NCBI GenBank assembly: GCA_905372155.1
Contig: CAJPNZ010000006.1
Coordinates: 1-59,661 of the forward strand
From: Propionibacteriaceae bacterium
Lineage (GTDB): Bacteria > Actinomycetota > Actinomycetes > Propionibacteriales > Propionibacteriaceae
Length of the DNA: 59,661 nucleotides
Direction of reading: 5' to 3'
Positions 25,284 through 32,631 of the stretch are shown here, one piece after another; positions within the stretch are counted from its first letter, which is position 1, and the number at the start of each line of letters is the position of its first letter. Under the pieces are notes generated by a model. The model saw nothing but the letters and a program-made list of their open reading frames with translations. It did no database searches and had not been told where the DNA came from. Both the position numbers and the translations under genes were made by a program.

Positions 25284-25301
25284 GATACTTACGTAAGTAT
25301 C
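25284..25301 (-). promoter_or_regulatory. 18-bp perfect palindromic operator of the ROK/ABC operon
   Basis: GATACTTACGTAAGTATC is a perfect palindrome 21 bases ahead of the first gene of the operon, between the predicted transcription start and the start codon. A repressor bound there would block elongation or promoter escape. The fused ROK helix-turn-helix is the obvious ligand. Confidence 0.75.
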
Positions 25302-25316
25302 AAGCTGAACGAACCG

Positions 25317-25346
25317 AGGGTAGAGGGGAGGCGGGCGGATAGTCAA
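25317..25346 (-). promoter_or_regulatory. Predicted sigma70-type promoter of the ROK/ABC operon
   Basis: On the minus strand, TTGACT (25346-25341) and TACCCT (25322-25317) are separated by 18 bases. This puts the transcription start near 25310, just upstream of the palindromic operator. It is a good -35 and a moderate -10. Confidence 0.5.
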
Positions 25347-25596
25347 GAAAACAATTAAAGCTGGGGCTTTCTCCGGTATATCTCGCCAGTGGCGCTCGCA
25401 CCGTCCGCGCATTCTTCCCGCGGAATGGAAGATCTCGTCTCGTTTCGCGGGAGTTCCGGCGAATGTTGCGAGGTGCTCTGGACTCCTCGCAACGAGCGGA
25501 CAGGGGAACGCTCCGAGGGTTTCCGGCCGGGGAACAGACCAACGGCTTTTGGTCGGGCGTCGTGATGGGTGCGGGGTAACGGCGTAGCATGACCGC

Positions 25597-26310
25597 ATGT
25601 CAAAGCGCCTGCCCGACGAGTATTTCCGGCAGACCATTTCCGAATCCTCCGACGTGCGCGCCACCTCGTCGGGCGACGGGTCGTCTGCCTCCCCGGGTAG
25701 CAGCGAACACAGGTCCCACTGGGTCTCGCTGCGCCTGGTGGTCGTGAGCTGCGTCGCGGCGGCGCTGGTCGGGGTCATGGGGACGCGGCTGGTCATGCAG
25801 CCGGAGAGCGAGAACTCCTCAGCGGCCCCCAGCCCGTCCGTCACCAGCGTCCTCGACCTGACCCCTTATGACGGGGCCGTGGTTCCCGTCGCTGCCTCCC
25901 GCGCCACCGGGGAGTGCTCGCAGGACCGCCAGGACCGGACCGCCGCACTGTTGGACGCCCGGGCCGACACCGTCTGGCGCTGCCCCGGCGGTGGGGTCGG
26001 GGAGGCGGTCACCTTCGGTTTCCTGCCCGGAACGGAACTGGTCGGGGTGCGCATCATCAACGGGGACACCACCGATGAGGCCTACCGGAGGGGTCGCAGG
26101 ATCACGGCGGTGCGCTGGACCTTCTCCGATGGCTCCTGGACCGTGCAGCCGCTCGACATCAGCCAGCCGGAGGGTCAGGAGGTGCGATTTCCGCCCGTCG
26201 TCACCGACGAGGTCCTCATGACGGTGCTGTCCACCACCGACCCCGGGGGCCCGGAAACCGACGCCAACGCCGTCGTCGTCTCCCGCGTGGAGTTCCTGGG
26301 GCGCGGCTGA
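25597..26310 (+). CDS. Membrane-anchored protein with discoidin/NADase-type glycan-binding domain
   Basis: This 237-residue protein has a disordered cytoplasmic N-terminus, one membrane segment (WVSLRLVVVSCVAAALVGVM, about 42-61), a short Ser/Pro linker and an exported beta-sandwich domain (about 85-235). The domain has A-L-L-D-A-R-A-D-T-V-W-R-C, G-E-A-V-T-F-G-F, V-G-V-R-I-I-N-G and R-R-I-T-A-V-R-W-T-F-S-D-G-S-W. This is the pattern of the galactose-binding-like domain found at the end of many actinobacterial zinc-ribbon or NADase proteins. Those probably bind glycans. No catalytic domain is attached. It is convergent with dtd, with an inverted-repeat cluster between them. Confidence 0.6.
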   Translation: MSKRLPDEYFRQTISESSDVRATSSGDGSSASPGSSEHRSHWVSLRLVVVSCVAAALVGVMGTRLVMQPESENSSAAPSPSVTSVLDLTPYDGAVVPVAASRATGECSQDRQDRTAALLDARADTVWRCPGGGVGEAVTFGFLPGTELVGVRIINGDTTDEAYRRGRRITAVRWTFSDGSWTVQPLDISQPEGQEVRFPPVVTDEVLMTVLSTTDPGGPETDANAVVVSRVEFLGRG

Positions 26311-26357
26311 GGGATCGCGGCAGCGGATCCGCTGGTCCCGCGTGTTCCCTGTCCACC

Positions 26358-26472
26358 TCGTCGGTTTGCTGGCCTTGTTCCTGTTTTGCTGGCCTTGTTC
26401 ACGTGTGCCTGCGCTGTGAGGCCAGCAAACTTGAACAAGCCCAGCAAACCGACGATAGGGCCAGCAAACAGA
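26358..26472. repeat. Inverted-repeat cluster between convergent genes
   Basis: The 23 bases at 26358-26380 are the reverse complement of 26433-26455 with one mismatch. The core TTTGCTGG, or its complement CCAGCAAA, occurs five times (near 26365, 26386, 26421, 26441 and 26461). The outer arms could form a long stem that blocks or ends transcription from both flanking genes (25597 on plus, dtd on minus). Confidence 0.65.
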
Positions 26473-26491
26473 CGCCGGGCCGGCAGCTGGG

Positions 26492-26929
26492 TCACTCCCA
26501 GGCCGCGGTGTCGATGAGGATGGTGATCGGGCCGTCATTGACCGAGGCCACCTGCATGTCGGCGCCGAACCGGCCGCGTTCGACGGTGGCGCCGAGGGCC
26601 TCGAGTTCGCTGGCGAGGGCCTCGACGATCGGTTCGGAGACCGGCCCGGGGGCGGCCTTCGACCAGCCGGGGCGGCGGCCCTTCCGGGTGCTGGCGAACA
26701 GCGTGAACTGGCTGACCACCAGGATCGGGGCGTCGACGTCGCTGGCCGAGAGCTCGTCGCGCAGGATCCGCAGCCCCCAGATCTTCGCGGCCAGGGTCTT
26801 CGCCGCCGCGGCGTCGTCGTCGCGGCCGACGCCGGCCAGCACCAGCAGGCCGGGGCGGGGCAGCTCGCCCACCACCTTCCCGTCGACGGAAACGCTGGCG
26901 GAGGACACCCGGGTGATGACAGCACGCAT
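26492..26929 (-). CDS. dtd: D-aminoacyl-tRNA deacylase
   Basis: This 145-residue cytosolic homodimer hydrolyses D-amino acids mischarged on tRNA. The family signatures are present: MRAVITRVSSASVSVDG at the start, the conserved S-Q-F-T-L-F-A-S-T-R-K-G-R-R-P catalytic block (about 77-91), and N-D-G-P-I-T-I-L-I-D at the C-terminus (carrying the G-P cis-proline-type motif of chiral proofreading). The length is exactly typical. It is divergent from the small membrane protein and nitrobindin-like genes, with a 50-base promoter gap. Confidence 0.95.
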   Translation of the reverse strand: MRAVITRVSSASVSVDGKVVGELPRPGLLVLAGVGRDDDAAAAKTLAAKIWGLRILRDELSASDVDAPILVVSQFTLFASTRKGRRPGWSKAAPGPVSEPIVEALASELEALGATVERGRFGADMQVASVNDGPITILIDTAAWE

Positions 26930-26979
26930 GGGTGCTGTCTACCACGTTGCCCGGCGAGCGACGGGTAGGGTTGCGGTTC

Positions 26980-27093
26980 GTGGGAATGATCACTGCGTGG
27001 GTGCTCGTGGTGGCCGCCGCCGGGATCGCGGTCGTCGCGCTGGCGCTGGCCGTAACCAAGCTGCTGCGTGGGTTCAAGGGACGAAAGGACTGA
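26980..27093 (+). CDS. Small single-pass membrane protein
   Basis: This is a 37-residue open frame starting GTG at 26980 (an in-frame ATG follows at 26986). It encodes one hydrophobic helix (ITAWVLVVAAAGIAVVALAL) followed by a basic tail, TKLLRGFKGRKD. Its stop is two bases before the GTG of the nitrobindin-like gene, and its tail codons supply that gene's ribosome binding site (GAAAGGA). The tight spacing and the membrane-helix-plus-basic-tail design suggest a real small protein; its function is unknown. Confidence 0.55.
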   Translation: MGMITAWVLVVAAAGIAVVALALAVTKLLRGFKGRKD

Positions 27094-27095
27094 GC

Positions 27096-27611
27096 GTGGA
27101 GGGTTTCCAGAACATCGACATCGAGGTGCCGGAAGGCCTCAACCCGGAGCTGGTTGCCCTCGGATGGCTCGTCGGCGTGTGGGAGGGCTCCGGCAACGGC
27201 ACCGACCACGAGGGCAACGACTTCACCTTCGAGCAGCGTATCGAGTTCACCCACAACGGCGGCGACTACCTGTTCTACGTCTCCCAGGTGTTCGGCATGG
27301 GTGAGGACGGAAAGTTCGACCAGCCGCTCGGCATGGAAACCGGTTTCTGGAGGCCGAAACGCGACGCCTCCGTCGAGGTGACGCTCACGAACTCCGACGG
27401 CTGGACCGAGGTGCTGGTCGGCAGGATCCAGGTCACCCAGATCAGCCTGCTGACCGACGCCGTCGTGCGCACCGAGGGCGCCGCCATCAGCCACACCTCA
27501 GGGCAGCGGCTCTACGGAAAGGTGGAGGGCGACCTGATGTACGCCCTCGACCGCTCCACCGCCGACCACGAGCTGCGGCCCCACATGTGGGCGCGCCTGG
27601 CGAAGCAGTGA
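27096..27611 (+). CDS. FABP/nitrobindin-like heme-binding family protein (DUF1794)
   Basis: This 171-residue protein is a ten-stranded beta-barrel of the nitrobindin/FABP-like family. The signature L-G-W-L-V-G-V-W-E-G-S-G-N-G lies near residues 22-35 and is the family's conserved first strand. Members bind heme b and act on nitric oxide or peroxynitrite; whether this one keeps the axial histidine cannot be judged safely by eye. The GTG at 27096 follows GAAAGGA and sits two bases after a small membrane protein gene. Its stop overlaps the start of ygfZ, so the genes are coupled. Confidence 0.8.
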   Translation: MEGFQNIDIEVPEGLNPELVALGWLVGVWEGSGNGTDHEGNDFTFEQRIEFTHNGGDYLFYVSQVFGMGEDGKFDQPLGMETGFWRPKRDASVEVTLTNSDGWTEVLVGRIQVTQISLLTDAVVRTEGAAISHTSGQRLYGKVEGDLMYALDRSTADHELRPHMWARLAKQ

Positions 27612-28543
27612 ACGCGATCCTCGTCGAGGACGGCGTGGACGCCGGTCTCGTCTGGCACCACGGCAACCCGGTCGCGGAGGCGCGCGCCATCGAGGCCGGG
27701 GATGCGGTGGTGGACCTGTCCAACCGCGACGTCCTGGAGATCACCGGGGCGGACCGGCTCGGCTGGTTGCACTCGCTGACCTCGCAGCACCTCGAATCCC
27801 TCGGGGCGGGGGAATCGTTCGAGGCGCTGGTGCTCTCGCCCAACGGGCACGTCGAACACGTCCTGGCCGGGGTGGACGACGGGACGCGGATACTGGCCTG
27901 GACCGAACCGGGACGCGCCGCCGCCCTGGTGGATTTCCTGACCTCGATGCGTTTCATGATGCGGGTGGAGGTGCGTCCCCGCGACGACCTGCGGCTGACG
28001 TGGGTCGGTGACGGGATCGAGGTTCCCGGCGACTGGGCGCGGCGTCCTGCGCTGGGGGGTCGCGAGGTGTTCCGTCCCGCGGACGCGCCGCTGCCCGGGG
28101 GCAGGCCCACCGGGATCTGGGCCTTCGACGCGCACCGCATCGCCTCGGGGGTGCCGAGGATCTTCGTCGACACCGACGCCCGCACCATTCCCAACGAGAT
28201 CGGCCTGTTCGGCACTCATCTGGACAAGGGCTGCTACCGCGGCCAGGAGACGGTGGCGCGCGTCCACAACCTGGGCCGCCCGCCCCGCCGCCTGACGCTG
28301 CTGCACCTCGACGGCACCGCCGAGGCGCTACCCGCCGCCGGATCCGCGCTGGAGGTGGGCGGCAGGGCGGTGGGTTTCGCCGGCTCCTCGGCCCGGCACC
28401 ATGAACTGGGGCCGATAGCCCTGGCCCTCGTGAAACGGGCCGTCCCCACCGATGCCACCCTCACCGTCGACGGGATCGCAGCCGCCCAGGAGGTCCTCGT
28501 CGACCCGGAGGTCGGTCTGCACTTCCGCGCCAATCTGCGCTGA
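27608..28543 (+). CDS. ygfZ: Folate-binding protein YgfZ (Fe-S cluster repair)
   Basis: This 311-residue GcvT-like protein binds tetrahydrofolate and helps maintain some iron-sulfur enzymes. The diagnostic motif K-G-C-Y-R-G-Q-E-T-V-A-R (K-G-C-x-x-G-Q-E, about residues 206-217) is intact, including the functional cysteine. The N-terminal GcvT-type fold begins with V-V-D-L-S-N-R-D-V-L-E-I-T-G-x-D. The GTG at 27608 overlaps the stop codon of the nitrobindin-like gene by four bases, giving translational coupling. Heme-type NO defence and Fe-S repair fit together physiologically, but that is inference. Confidence 0.9.
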   Translation: MNAILVEDGVDAGLVWHHGNPVAEARAIEAGDAVVDLSNRDVLEITGADRLGWLHSLTSQHLESLGAGESFEALVLSPNGHVEHVLAGVDDGTRILAWTEPGRAAALVDFLTSMRFMMRVEVRPRDDLRLTWVGDGIEVPGDWARRPALGGREVFRPADAPLPGGRPTGIWAFDAHRIASGVPRIFVDTDARTIPNEIGLFGTHLDKGCYRGQETVARVHNLGRPPRRLTLLHLDGTAEALPAAGSALEVGGRAVGFAGSSARHHELGPIALALVKRAVPTDATLTVDGIAAAQEVLVDPEVGLHFRANLR

Positions 28544-28683
28544 GACCCCGGGCCTCGCGCGCGAGACGCCGGCGCGGCGTTTCGAATCCGCACGCAGCGC
28601 GACGACCGATCGCCCCGTGGGCCGGTCCTCGTGACATGCTGGGACTGCGATGCGGGTCGACAGGGTGACACGGGAGGTGGGAC

Positions 28684-29544
28684 ATGGGCATCGATGTGCT
28701 GGTCGTGGGGTCCGTGAACGAGGACGTCGTGGCGTCCGTGGAGCGGCTCCCGGGCCCCGGGGAGACGCTCCTGGCCTCCGATCTCGCACTCTCGTGCGGC
28801 GGCAAGGGGGCCAACCAGGCCGTCGCCGCGGCCCGCGGCGGGGTCCGGGTCGCAATGGCCGGTGCCGTCGGCGACGACGAGGCGGGACGCAGGCAGGCCG
28901 AGGCCCTCGATGCGGCGGGCGTGGACATCCGGTGGTTGCGGCGGCTGGCCGGTGTCCCCACCGGCACCGCATTCATCCAGGTGGATGCGCGGGGGGAGAA
29001 CACGATAGTCGTCGTCCAGGGCGCCAACGCCCGGGTCGCGCTCCCGGGTGGTGACGTCGAGGCCCGGGTCGTCGTGACGCAGAACGAGATACCACCGGCC
29101 GCCCAGCAGGCGGCGGGCGAACTCGCCGCCCGCGCCGGGGCGCGGCTGGTGATCAACGCCGCCCCCGCGCCCGGGAGTCCGCCACCCTGGTACGGCAATG
29201 CGGATCCCCTCGTCGTCAACGAACACGAGGCAGCACAGCTGGCGGCATCGAACGAGGCCGGTGCCGGGCTGCTCCGACGGCTGCGGGAACGCACCGGGGC
29301 CCGGAGCGTCGTGATGACCCTCGGGGAGCGCGGGGCCCTCGTCGACGACGGGACCGGGGTGCACGCGATCCCGCCGGTGGTCGTGGAGCAGGTCGTCGAC
29401 GCCACCGGAGCGGGGGACACCTTCGTCGGCGTCCTGGCGGCGCGGCTGGCCCGGGGAGAAGGACTGGTGGCGGCGGCCTCCGCCGCGAACAGGTTCGCCG
29501 CGGAGGCCGTCACCTGGTCGGGGGCCCGCCCACCCGCCGGCTGA
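28684..29544 (+). CDS. PfkB-family carbohydrate kinase (ribokinase-like)
   Basis: This 286-residue cytosolic sugar kinase phosphorylates a ribose-like sugar or nucleoside with ATP. The N-terminal substrate region V-G-S-V-N-E-D and the G-G-K-G-A-N-Q-A-V-A signature (about 39-48) are ribokinase-like. The C-terminal D-A-T-G-A-G-D-T-F-V-G (about 239-249) holds the catalytic aspartate. GGGAGGTG precedes the ATG. No rbs transporter adjoins it. A hairpin overlapping the stop codon (29535-29558) and a dispersed palindromic element follow it. Confidence 0.87.
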   Translation: MGIDVLVVGSVNEDVVASVERLPGPGETLLASDLALSCGGKGANQAVAAARGGVRVAMAGAVGDDEAGRRQAEALDAAGVDIRWLRRLAGVPTGTAFIQVDARGENTIVVVQGANARVALPGGDVEARVVVTQNEIPPAAQQAAGELAARAGARLVINAAPAPGSPPPWYGNADPLVVNEHEAAQLAASNEAGAGLLRRLRERTGARSVVMTLGERGALVDDGTGVHAIPPVVVEQVVDATGAGDTFVGVLAARLARGEGLVAAASAANRFAAEAVTWSGARPPAG

Positions 29545-29558
29545 ACGAGCAGCCGGCG
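29535..29558 (+). terminator. Hairpin overlapping the ribokinase stop codon
   Basis: CGCCGGCTG (29535-29543) pairs perfectly with CAGCCGGCG (29550-29558) around AACGAG. The stop codon (29542-29544) lies within the hairpin. Confidence 0.55.
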
Positions 29559-29574
29559 AGCGGGCGTTTCCCAG

Positions 29575-29699
29575 AAGCTGGTTGAGCCGACCCGCGAGCG
29601 TCAGCGAGCAGGTCGTGCCGAAACCATGTGGTGGTGTCCGGAGAGCCGCGGTAGGTCTCGGGCTGCCGGTGGATGGTCTCGGCTCAACCGACTTTTTTC
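29575..29699. repeat. Dispersed palindromic element, copy B
   Basis: It starts AAGCTGGTTGAGCCG, passes through CGAGCGTCAGCGAG and GTGCCGAAACC, and ends GGCTCAACCGACTT with a T6 run. The arms are inverted with respect to each other. It fills the gap between the convergent ribokinase and tpx genes. The T-run makes a terminator function plausible for the ribokinase strand. Confidence 0.8.
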
Positions 29700-29721
29700 T
29701 GCCCGCGACACCCCGAATGGG

Positions 29722-30216
29722 TCAGAGGGCGGCGATGGCGGCCTCGTAGTCGGGTTCCTGCTTGATCTCGGGAACCAACTGGCTGTGGGTCACGTTGCCC
29801 TTCTCGTCGAGAACGATGACGGCACGGGCCAGGAGCCCCTCGAGGGGACCGGTGATCATGGTCACCCCGTAGTCCTCACCGAAGGTGGTGCGGAAATCGG
29901 ATGCGACCGTCACGTTCTCGATGCCCTCGGCGCCGCAGAAACGGGCCTGCGCGAAGGGCAGGTCACGCGAGATGCACAACACCTTGGTGTTCTCCAACCC
30001 TGCGGCGCGTTCGTTGAAGGTGCGCACGCTCGTGGCGCAGATGCCGGTGTCGACGGAGGGGAAGACGTTGAGGATCAACCGGGAACCGGCGAAGTCGGCG
30101 AGGGCGACGGGGGACAGGTCGTTGCCCACCAGGGTGAATCCCGGGGCCTTGGTGCCGACGGCGGGCAGCGAACCGTGGGTGTGGACGGGGGTGCCGTCCA
30201 GGGTGATATCAGTCAT
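29722..30216 (-). CDS. tpx: Thiol peroxidase (Tpx-type peroxiredoxin)
   Basis: This 164-residue periplasm-free 2-Cys peroxiredoxin reduces alkyl and hydrogen peroxides. The peroxidatic cysteine lies in N-V-F-P-S-V-D-T-G-I-C-A-T-S (about residue 60), and the resolving cysteine lies in A-Q-A-R-F-C-G-A-E-G (about 94), the Tpx arrangement. The length matches the family. The ATG at 30216 is selected because the protein normally begins there; the longer frame upstream overlaps the divergent ppk2 promoter. It is convergent with the ribokinase gene. Confidence 0.93.
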   Translation of the reverse strand: MTDITLDGTPVHTHGSLPAVGTKAPGFTLVGNDLSPVALADFAGSRLILNVFPSVDTGICATSVRTFNERAAGLENTKVLCISRDLPFAQARFCGAEGIENVTVASDFRTTFGEDYGVTMITGPLEGLLARAVIVLDEKGNVTHSQLVPEIKQEPDYEAAIAAL

Positions 30217-30304
30217 GCAATGAATCATCGCCGATCCCGGCCCCGGATCAAAGGAAAACCGGACGCGGGAGATGGCGGAGGGAGCGACGTGCCAAGCTTG
30301 GTGC

Positions 30305-31240
30305 ATGAACCAGAACCTGCGTGAATTCATCGACATGGTGCGCAACGAGGGGTACACCGTCGGTGATGTTCACGGCGAGGACCAGTACCTCATCGACCCG
30401 CTCGGCGACGCCGTCGAGACCTGGCGGGACAAGTACCCCTACGACACTCTCCTCGGGCGCGACAGGTACGAGGCGGAGAAACGCCAGCTGCAGATCGAGC
30501 TGCTGAAGTTCCAGTACTCGGCCCAGGACAACGGCACCAAGCACATCATCCTGTTCGAGGGACGTGACGCCGCCGGCAAGGGTGGGGCGATCAAACGCTT
30601 CACCGAGCACCTCAACCCGCGCGGGGCGCGGGTCGTGGCGTTGACGAAACCCACCGAGAAGGAACGCGGGCAGTGGTACTTCCAGCGTTACATCGAACAC
30701 CTCCCGACCGTCGGGGAGATCGTGCTGTTCGACCGTTCCTGGTACAACCGCGCCGGTGTGGAGCGGGTGATGGGTTTCTGCACCGAGGAGGAGTACCGCA
30801 TTTTCATGAAGCAGGCGCCGGTCTTCGAACGGATGCTCATCGAGTCGGGGATCACCGTGACGAAGCTGTGGTTCTCCGTCACCCAGCGGGAGCAGCGCAC
30901 CCGGTTCGCGATCCGGCAGCTCGACCCGGTGCGGCGCTGGAAGCTCTCTCCCATGGACCTCGAATCCCTCGACCGCTGGGAGGACTACACCCAGGCGAAA
31001 ACCGCCATGCTGAAGCAGACCGACACCGAGATCGCGCCGTGGTACCGGATCAAGTCCAACGACAAGAAGCGCGCCCGGCTCAACGCCATGCGTCTGTTCC
31101 TCGACCTCCACGACTACGACGGAAAGGACCCGTCGGTGATCAAACCCACCGACCCGCTGATCGTGCAGCGGGGCCGCAAGAAATGGGCGAAGAAGAACGC
31201 CGACGGCGAGATCGTCCAGCCCGACGAGAACGAGGACTGA
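30305..31240 (+). CDS. ppk2: Polyphosphate kinase 2
   Basis: This 311-residue PPK2-family enzyme uses polyphosphate to phosphorylate nucleoside diphosphates (or the reverse). Walker A is F-E-G-R-D-A-A-G-K-G-G (about 79-89). The lid region has K-P-T-E-x-E-R-G-Q-W-Y-F-Q-R-Y, and Walker B is F-D-R-S-W-Y-N-R-A-G-V-E (about 143-154). It is a single-domain, class I-like protein of normal length. The ATG at 30305 is used, as an upstream in-frame codon at 30272 has no binding site and overlaps the tpx promoter. It is divergent from tpx, so phosphate-energy storage and peroxide defence share a promoter region. Confidence 0.93.
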   Translation: MNQNLREFIDMVRNEGYTVGDVHGEDQYLIDPLGDAVETWRDKYPYDTLLGRDRYEAEKRQLQIELLKFQYSAQDNGTKHIILFEGRDAAGKGGAIKRFTEHLNPRGARVVALTKPTEKERGQWYFQRYIEHLPTVGEIVLFDRSWYNRAGVERVMGFCTEEEYRIFMKQAPVFERMLIESGITVTKLWFSVTQREQRTRFAIRQLDPVRRWKLSPMDLESLDRWEDYTQAKTAMLKQTDTEIAPWYRIKSNDKKRARLNAMRLFLDLHDYDGKDPSVIKPTDPLIVQRGRKKWAKKNADGEIVQPDENED

Positions 31241-31344
31241 CGTGGAGGTCCCGGCGGTGTTCCCGATCGCTGGTGGGGTGGCTGCCACCCACAGAAGTGC
31301 AATGGGCCCGGCCCGGCATCTACCATGAGTCGAAGGAGGTGAAG

Positions 31345-31971
31345 ATGAGCGACAACCAGCGGCCCGAGGCGGGCCAGGAAATGCCTCCGCAATCGTCGAG
31401 GGGAAGCAACATCGGTCTGATCGTCGTCCTCTTCCTGATTCTGGGTCTCGGCATTGCTTCCGGATTCTGGTGGATTCTCCGGGGCGGGCAGGACACCGCC
31501 GACCCCGCGGTCACCACGCCTGCGGAGTTGCCTCGGCCCACGGAGCCCGCCCCCGTCCAGGAGACCAGCACGTCCAGCGCGATGGCGACGATACCCACGC
31601 AGGGGAGCAGCACCCCTGTCCCGACGCGTGTGGGCAGCAAGCAGGCGGTTCCCGCCATGCCGAGGAAGTTCGGCGATTTCGAGACCAGGAACGCCGCGGA
31701 CGGCAACGATTCCCTCGTCACCTACTGGACGGCGAAGAAGGACAGGTTTTTCATCATCGGATACATGCAGGGCGGTTCGGTCGAAACGCAGACCAAGGAC
31801 CTGAGGGAAGTGAGAACCATCGGGAAGACCGTCTGCGGGACCAACGACTTCAAGGGATACGAGTGCTTCGCTCAGGTACACGGCGGCGTCGGGAGGACGA
31901 CGATGGGCCCGGGTGGGACGCTGGAGGAACTGGCGGAGATCAGCAGGACCTTCTACGAGACCTGGAGGTGA
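31345..31971 (+). CDS. Single-pass membrane protein with exported domain, unknown function
   Basis: This 208-residue protein has a polar N-terminus, one membrane segment (IGLIVVLFLILGLGIASGFW, about 23-42), a Pro/Thr/Ser linker (about 50-95) and an exported C-terminal domain with two cysteines (T-V-C-G-T-N and Y-E-C-F-A-Q) likely to form a disulfide. The start is certain: AAGGAGGTGAAG stands directly before the ATG. I do not recognise the domain. Architecture and linker resemble other actinobacterial exported proteins, including the lipoprotein cluster at 42.8-46.8 kb, but there is no clear sequence match to that cluster. Confidence 0.7.
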   Translation: MSDNQRPEAGQEMPPQSSRGSNIGLIVVLFLILGLGIASGFWWILRGGQDTADPAVTTPAELPRPTEPAPVQETSTSSAMATIPTQGSSTPVPTRVGSKQAVPAMPRKFGDFETRNAADGNDSLVTYWTAKKDRFFIIGYMQGGSVETQTKDLREVRTIGKTVCGTNDFKGYECFAQVHGGVGRTTMGPGGTLEELAEISRTFYETWR

Positions 31972-31998
31972 CCGGGCAGGAGCCCCGGGACACCCGCG

Positions 31999-32631
31999 TC
32001 AGGGAAGAGCGACCAGGGCAGCGACCAGGGCAGCCAGGGGACGCAGCCCGTGGTCGTTGATGCGCTGGGAGTTGGCCGACGGGGTGACCCCTTCGAGTTT
32101 CGCCGCCGTGGCGTTGTCCTTCCCCGCCCGTAGGTGCACCCAACTCCGCCGGGCGCCCGGGCTGAGGGACGCCAGTGTGGCATCGACCATGCGCAGCACG
32201 GGATCGGTGAGGGGATTCGCGACGGCGCGGGCGTCGATCAGTGCGGTGCGGGAGGTGCGGTTCCCGGGTTGCCGGGACAAGGCCTCCGCGCGTTCGATGG
32301 CCTCCCGGGCCCTCCACCACGCGGGCCCGTCCTGGATTCCGCGTTTCGCGTCGATGACCTGCACGTCCCCGCCTCCCAGGCCGCAGCGCACCTCCGCGGT
32401 CCCCAGCATCTCGTCGCGCAGCAACAGCATCGCCGCCACCGCCTGCCCGAGGGTGGCGTAGACGCCCTGGATCTCGTCGCCGACGGTCACGCGCAGCGGA
32501 TCCAGGGGAGGATGGGCGTCGTTGCAGGCGGCGATGGCTTTCAGCAGGGTCTCGTGAACGCGCGCCCGGTCGGAGTCGCGGGAGCGCACCACGTCTCCCA
32601 ACAGAGCCACGCATTCAGGAAAACCCTTCAT
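31999..32631 (-). CDS. SatD family protein
   Basis: This 210-residue protein begins A-L-L-G-D-V-V-R-S-R-D-S-D-R and carries V-T-V-G-D-E-I-Q-G-V-Y-A-T-L (about 48-61) and R-C-G-L-G-G-G-D followed by I-Q-D-G-P-A-W-W-R-A-R-E-A-I. These are the hallmarks of the SatD family (first seen in a streptococcal acid-tolerance operon). The C-terminus looks like a helix-turn-helix (D-N-A-T-A-A-K-L-E-G-V-T-P-S-A-N-S-Q-R-I), suggesting DNA binding. The molecular role is not established. Its ATG overlaps the LysR stop by four bases, so the two are co-translated. Confidence 0.75.
   Translation of the reverse strand: MKGFPECVALLGDVVRSRDSDRARVHETLLKAIAACNDAHPPLDPLRVTVGDEIQGVYATLGQAVAAMLLLRDEMLGTAEVRCGLGGGDVQVIDAKRGIQDGPAWWRAREAIERAEALSRQPGNRTSRTALIDARAVANPLTDPVLRMVDATLASLSPGARRSWVHLRAGKDNATAAKLEGVTPSANSQRINDHGLRPLAALVAALVALP

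Larger units (their letters stand above)
25264..25596. other. Divergent intergenic region: operator, promoter, otherwise nothing recognised
   Basis: This 333-base gap lies between the ROK fusion gene and the membrane protein at 25597. The operator and promoter occupy 25284-25346. The stretch 25350-25590 is lower in GC and has no supported gene; several frames run across it but lack binding sites and recognisable content. Confidence 0.5.
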
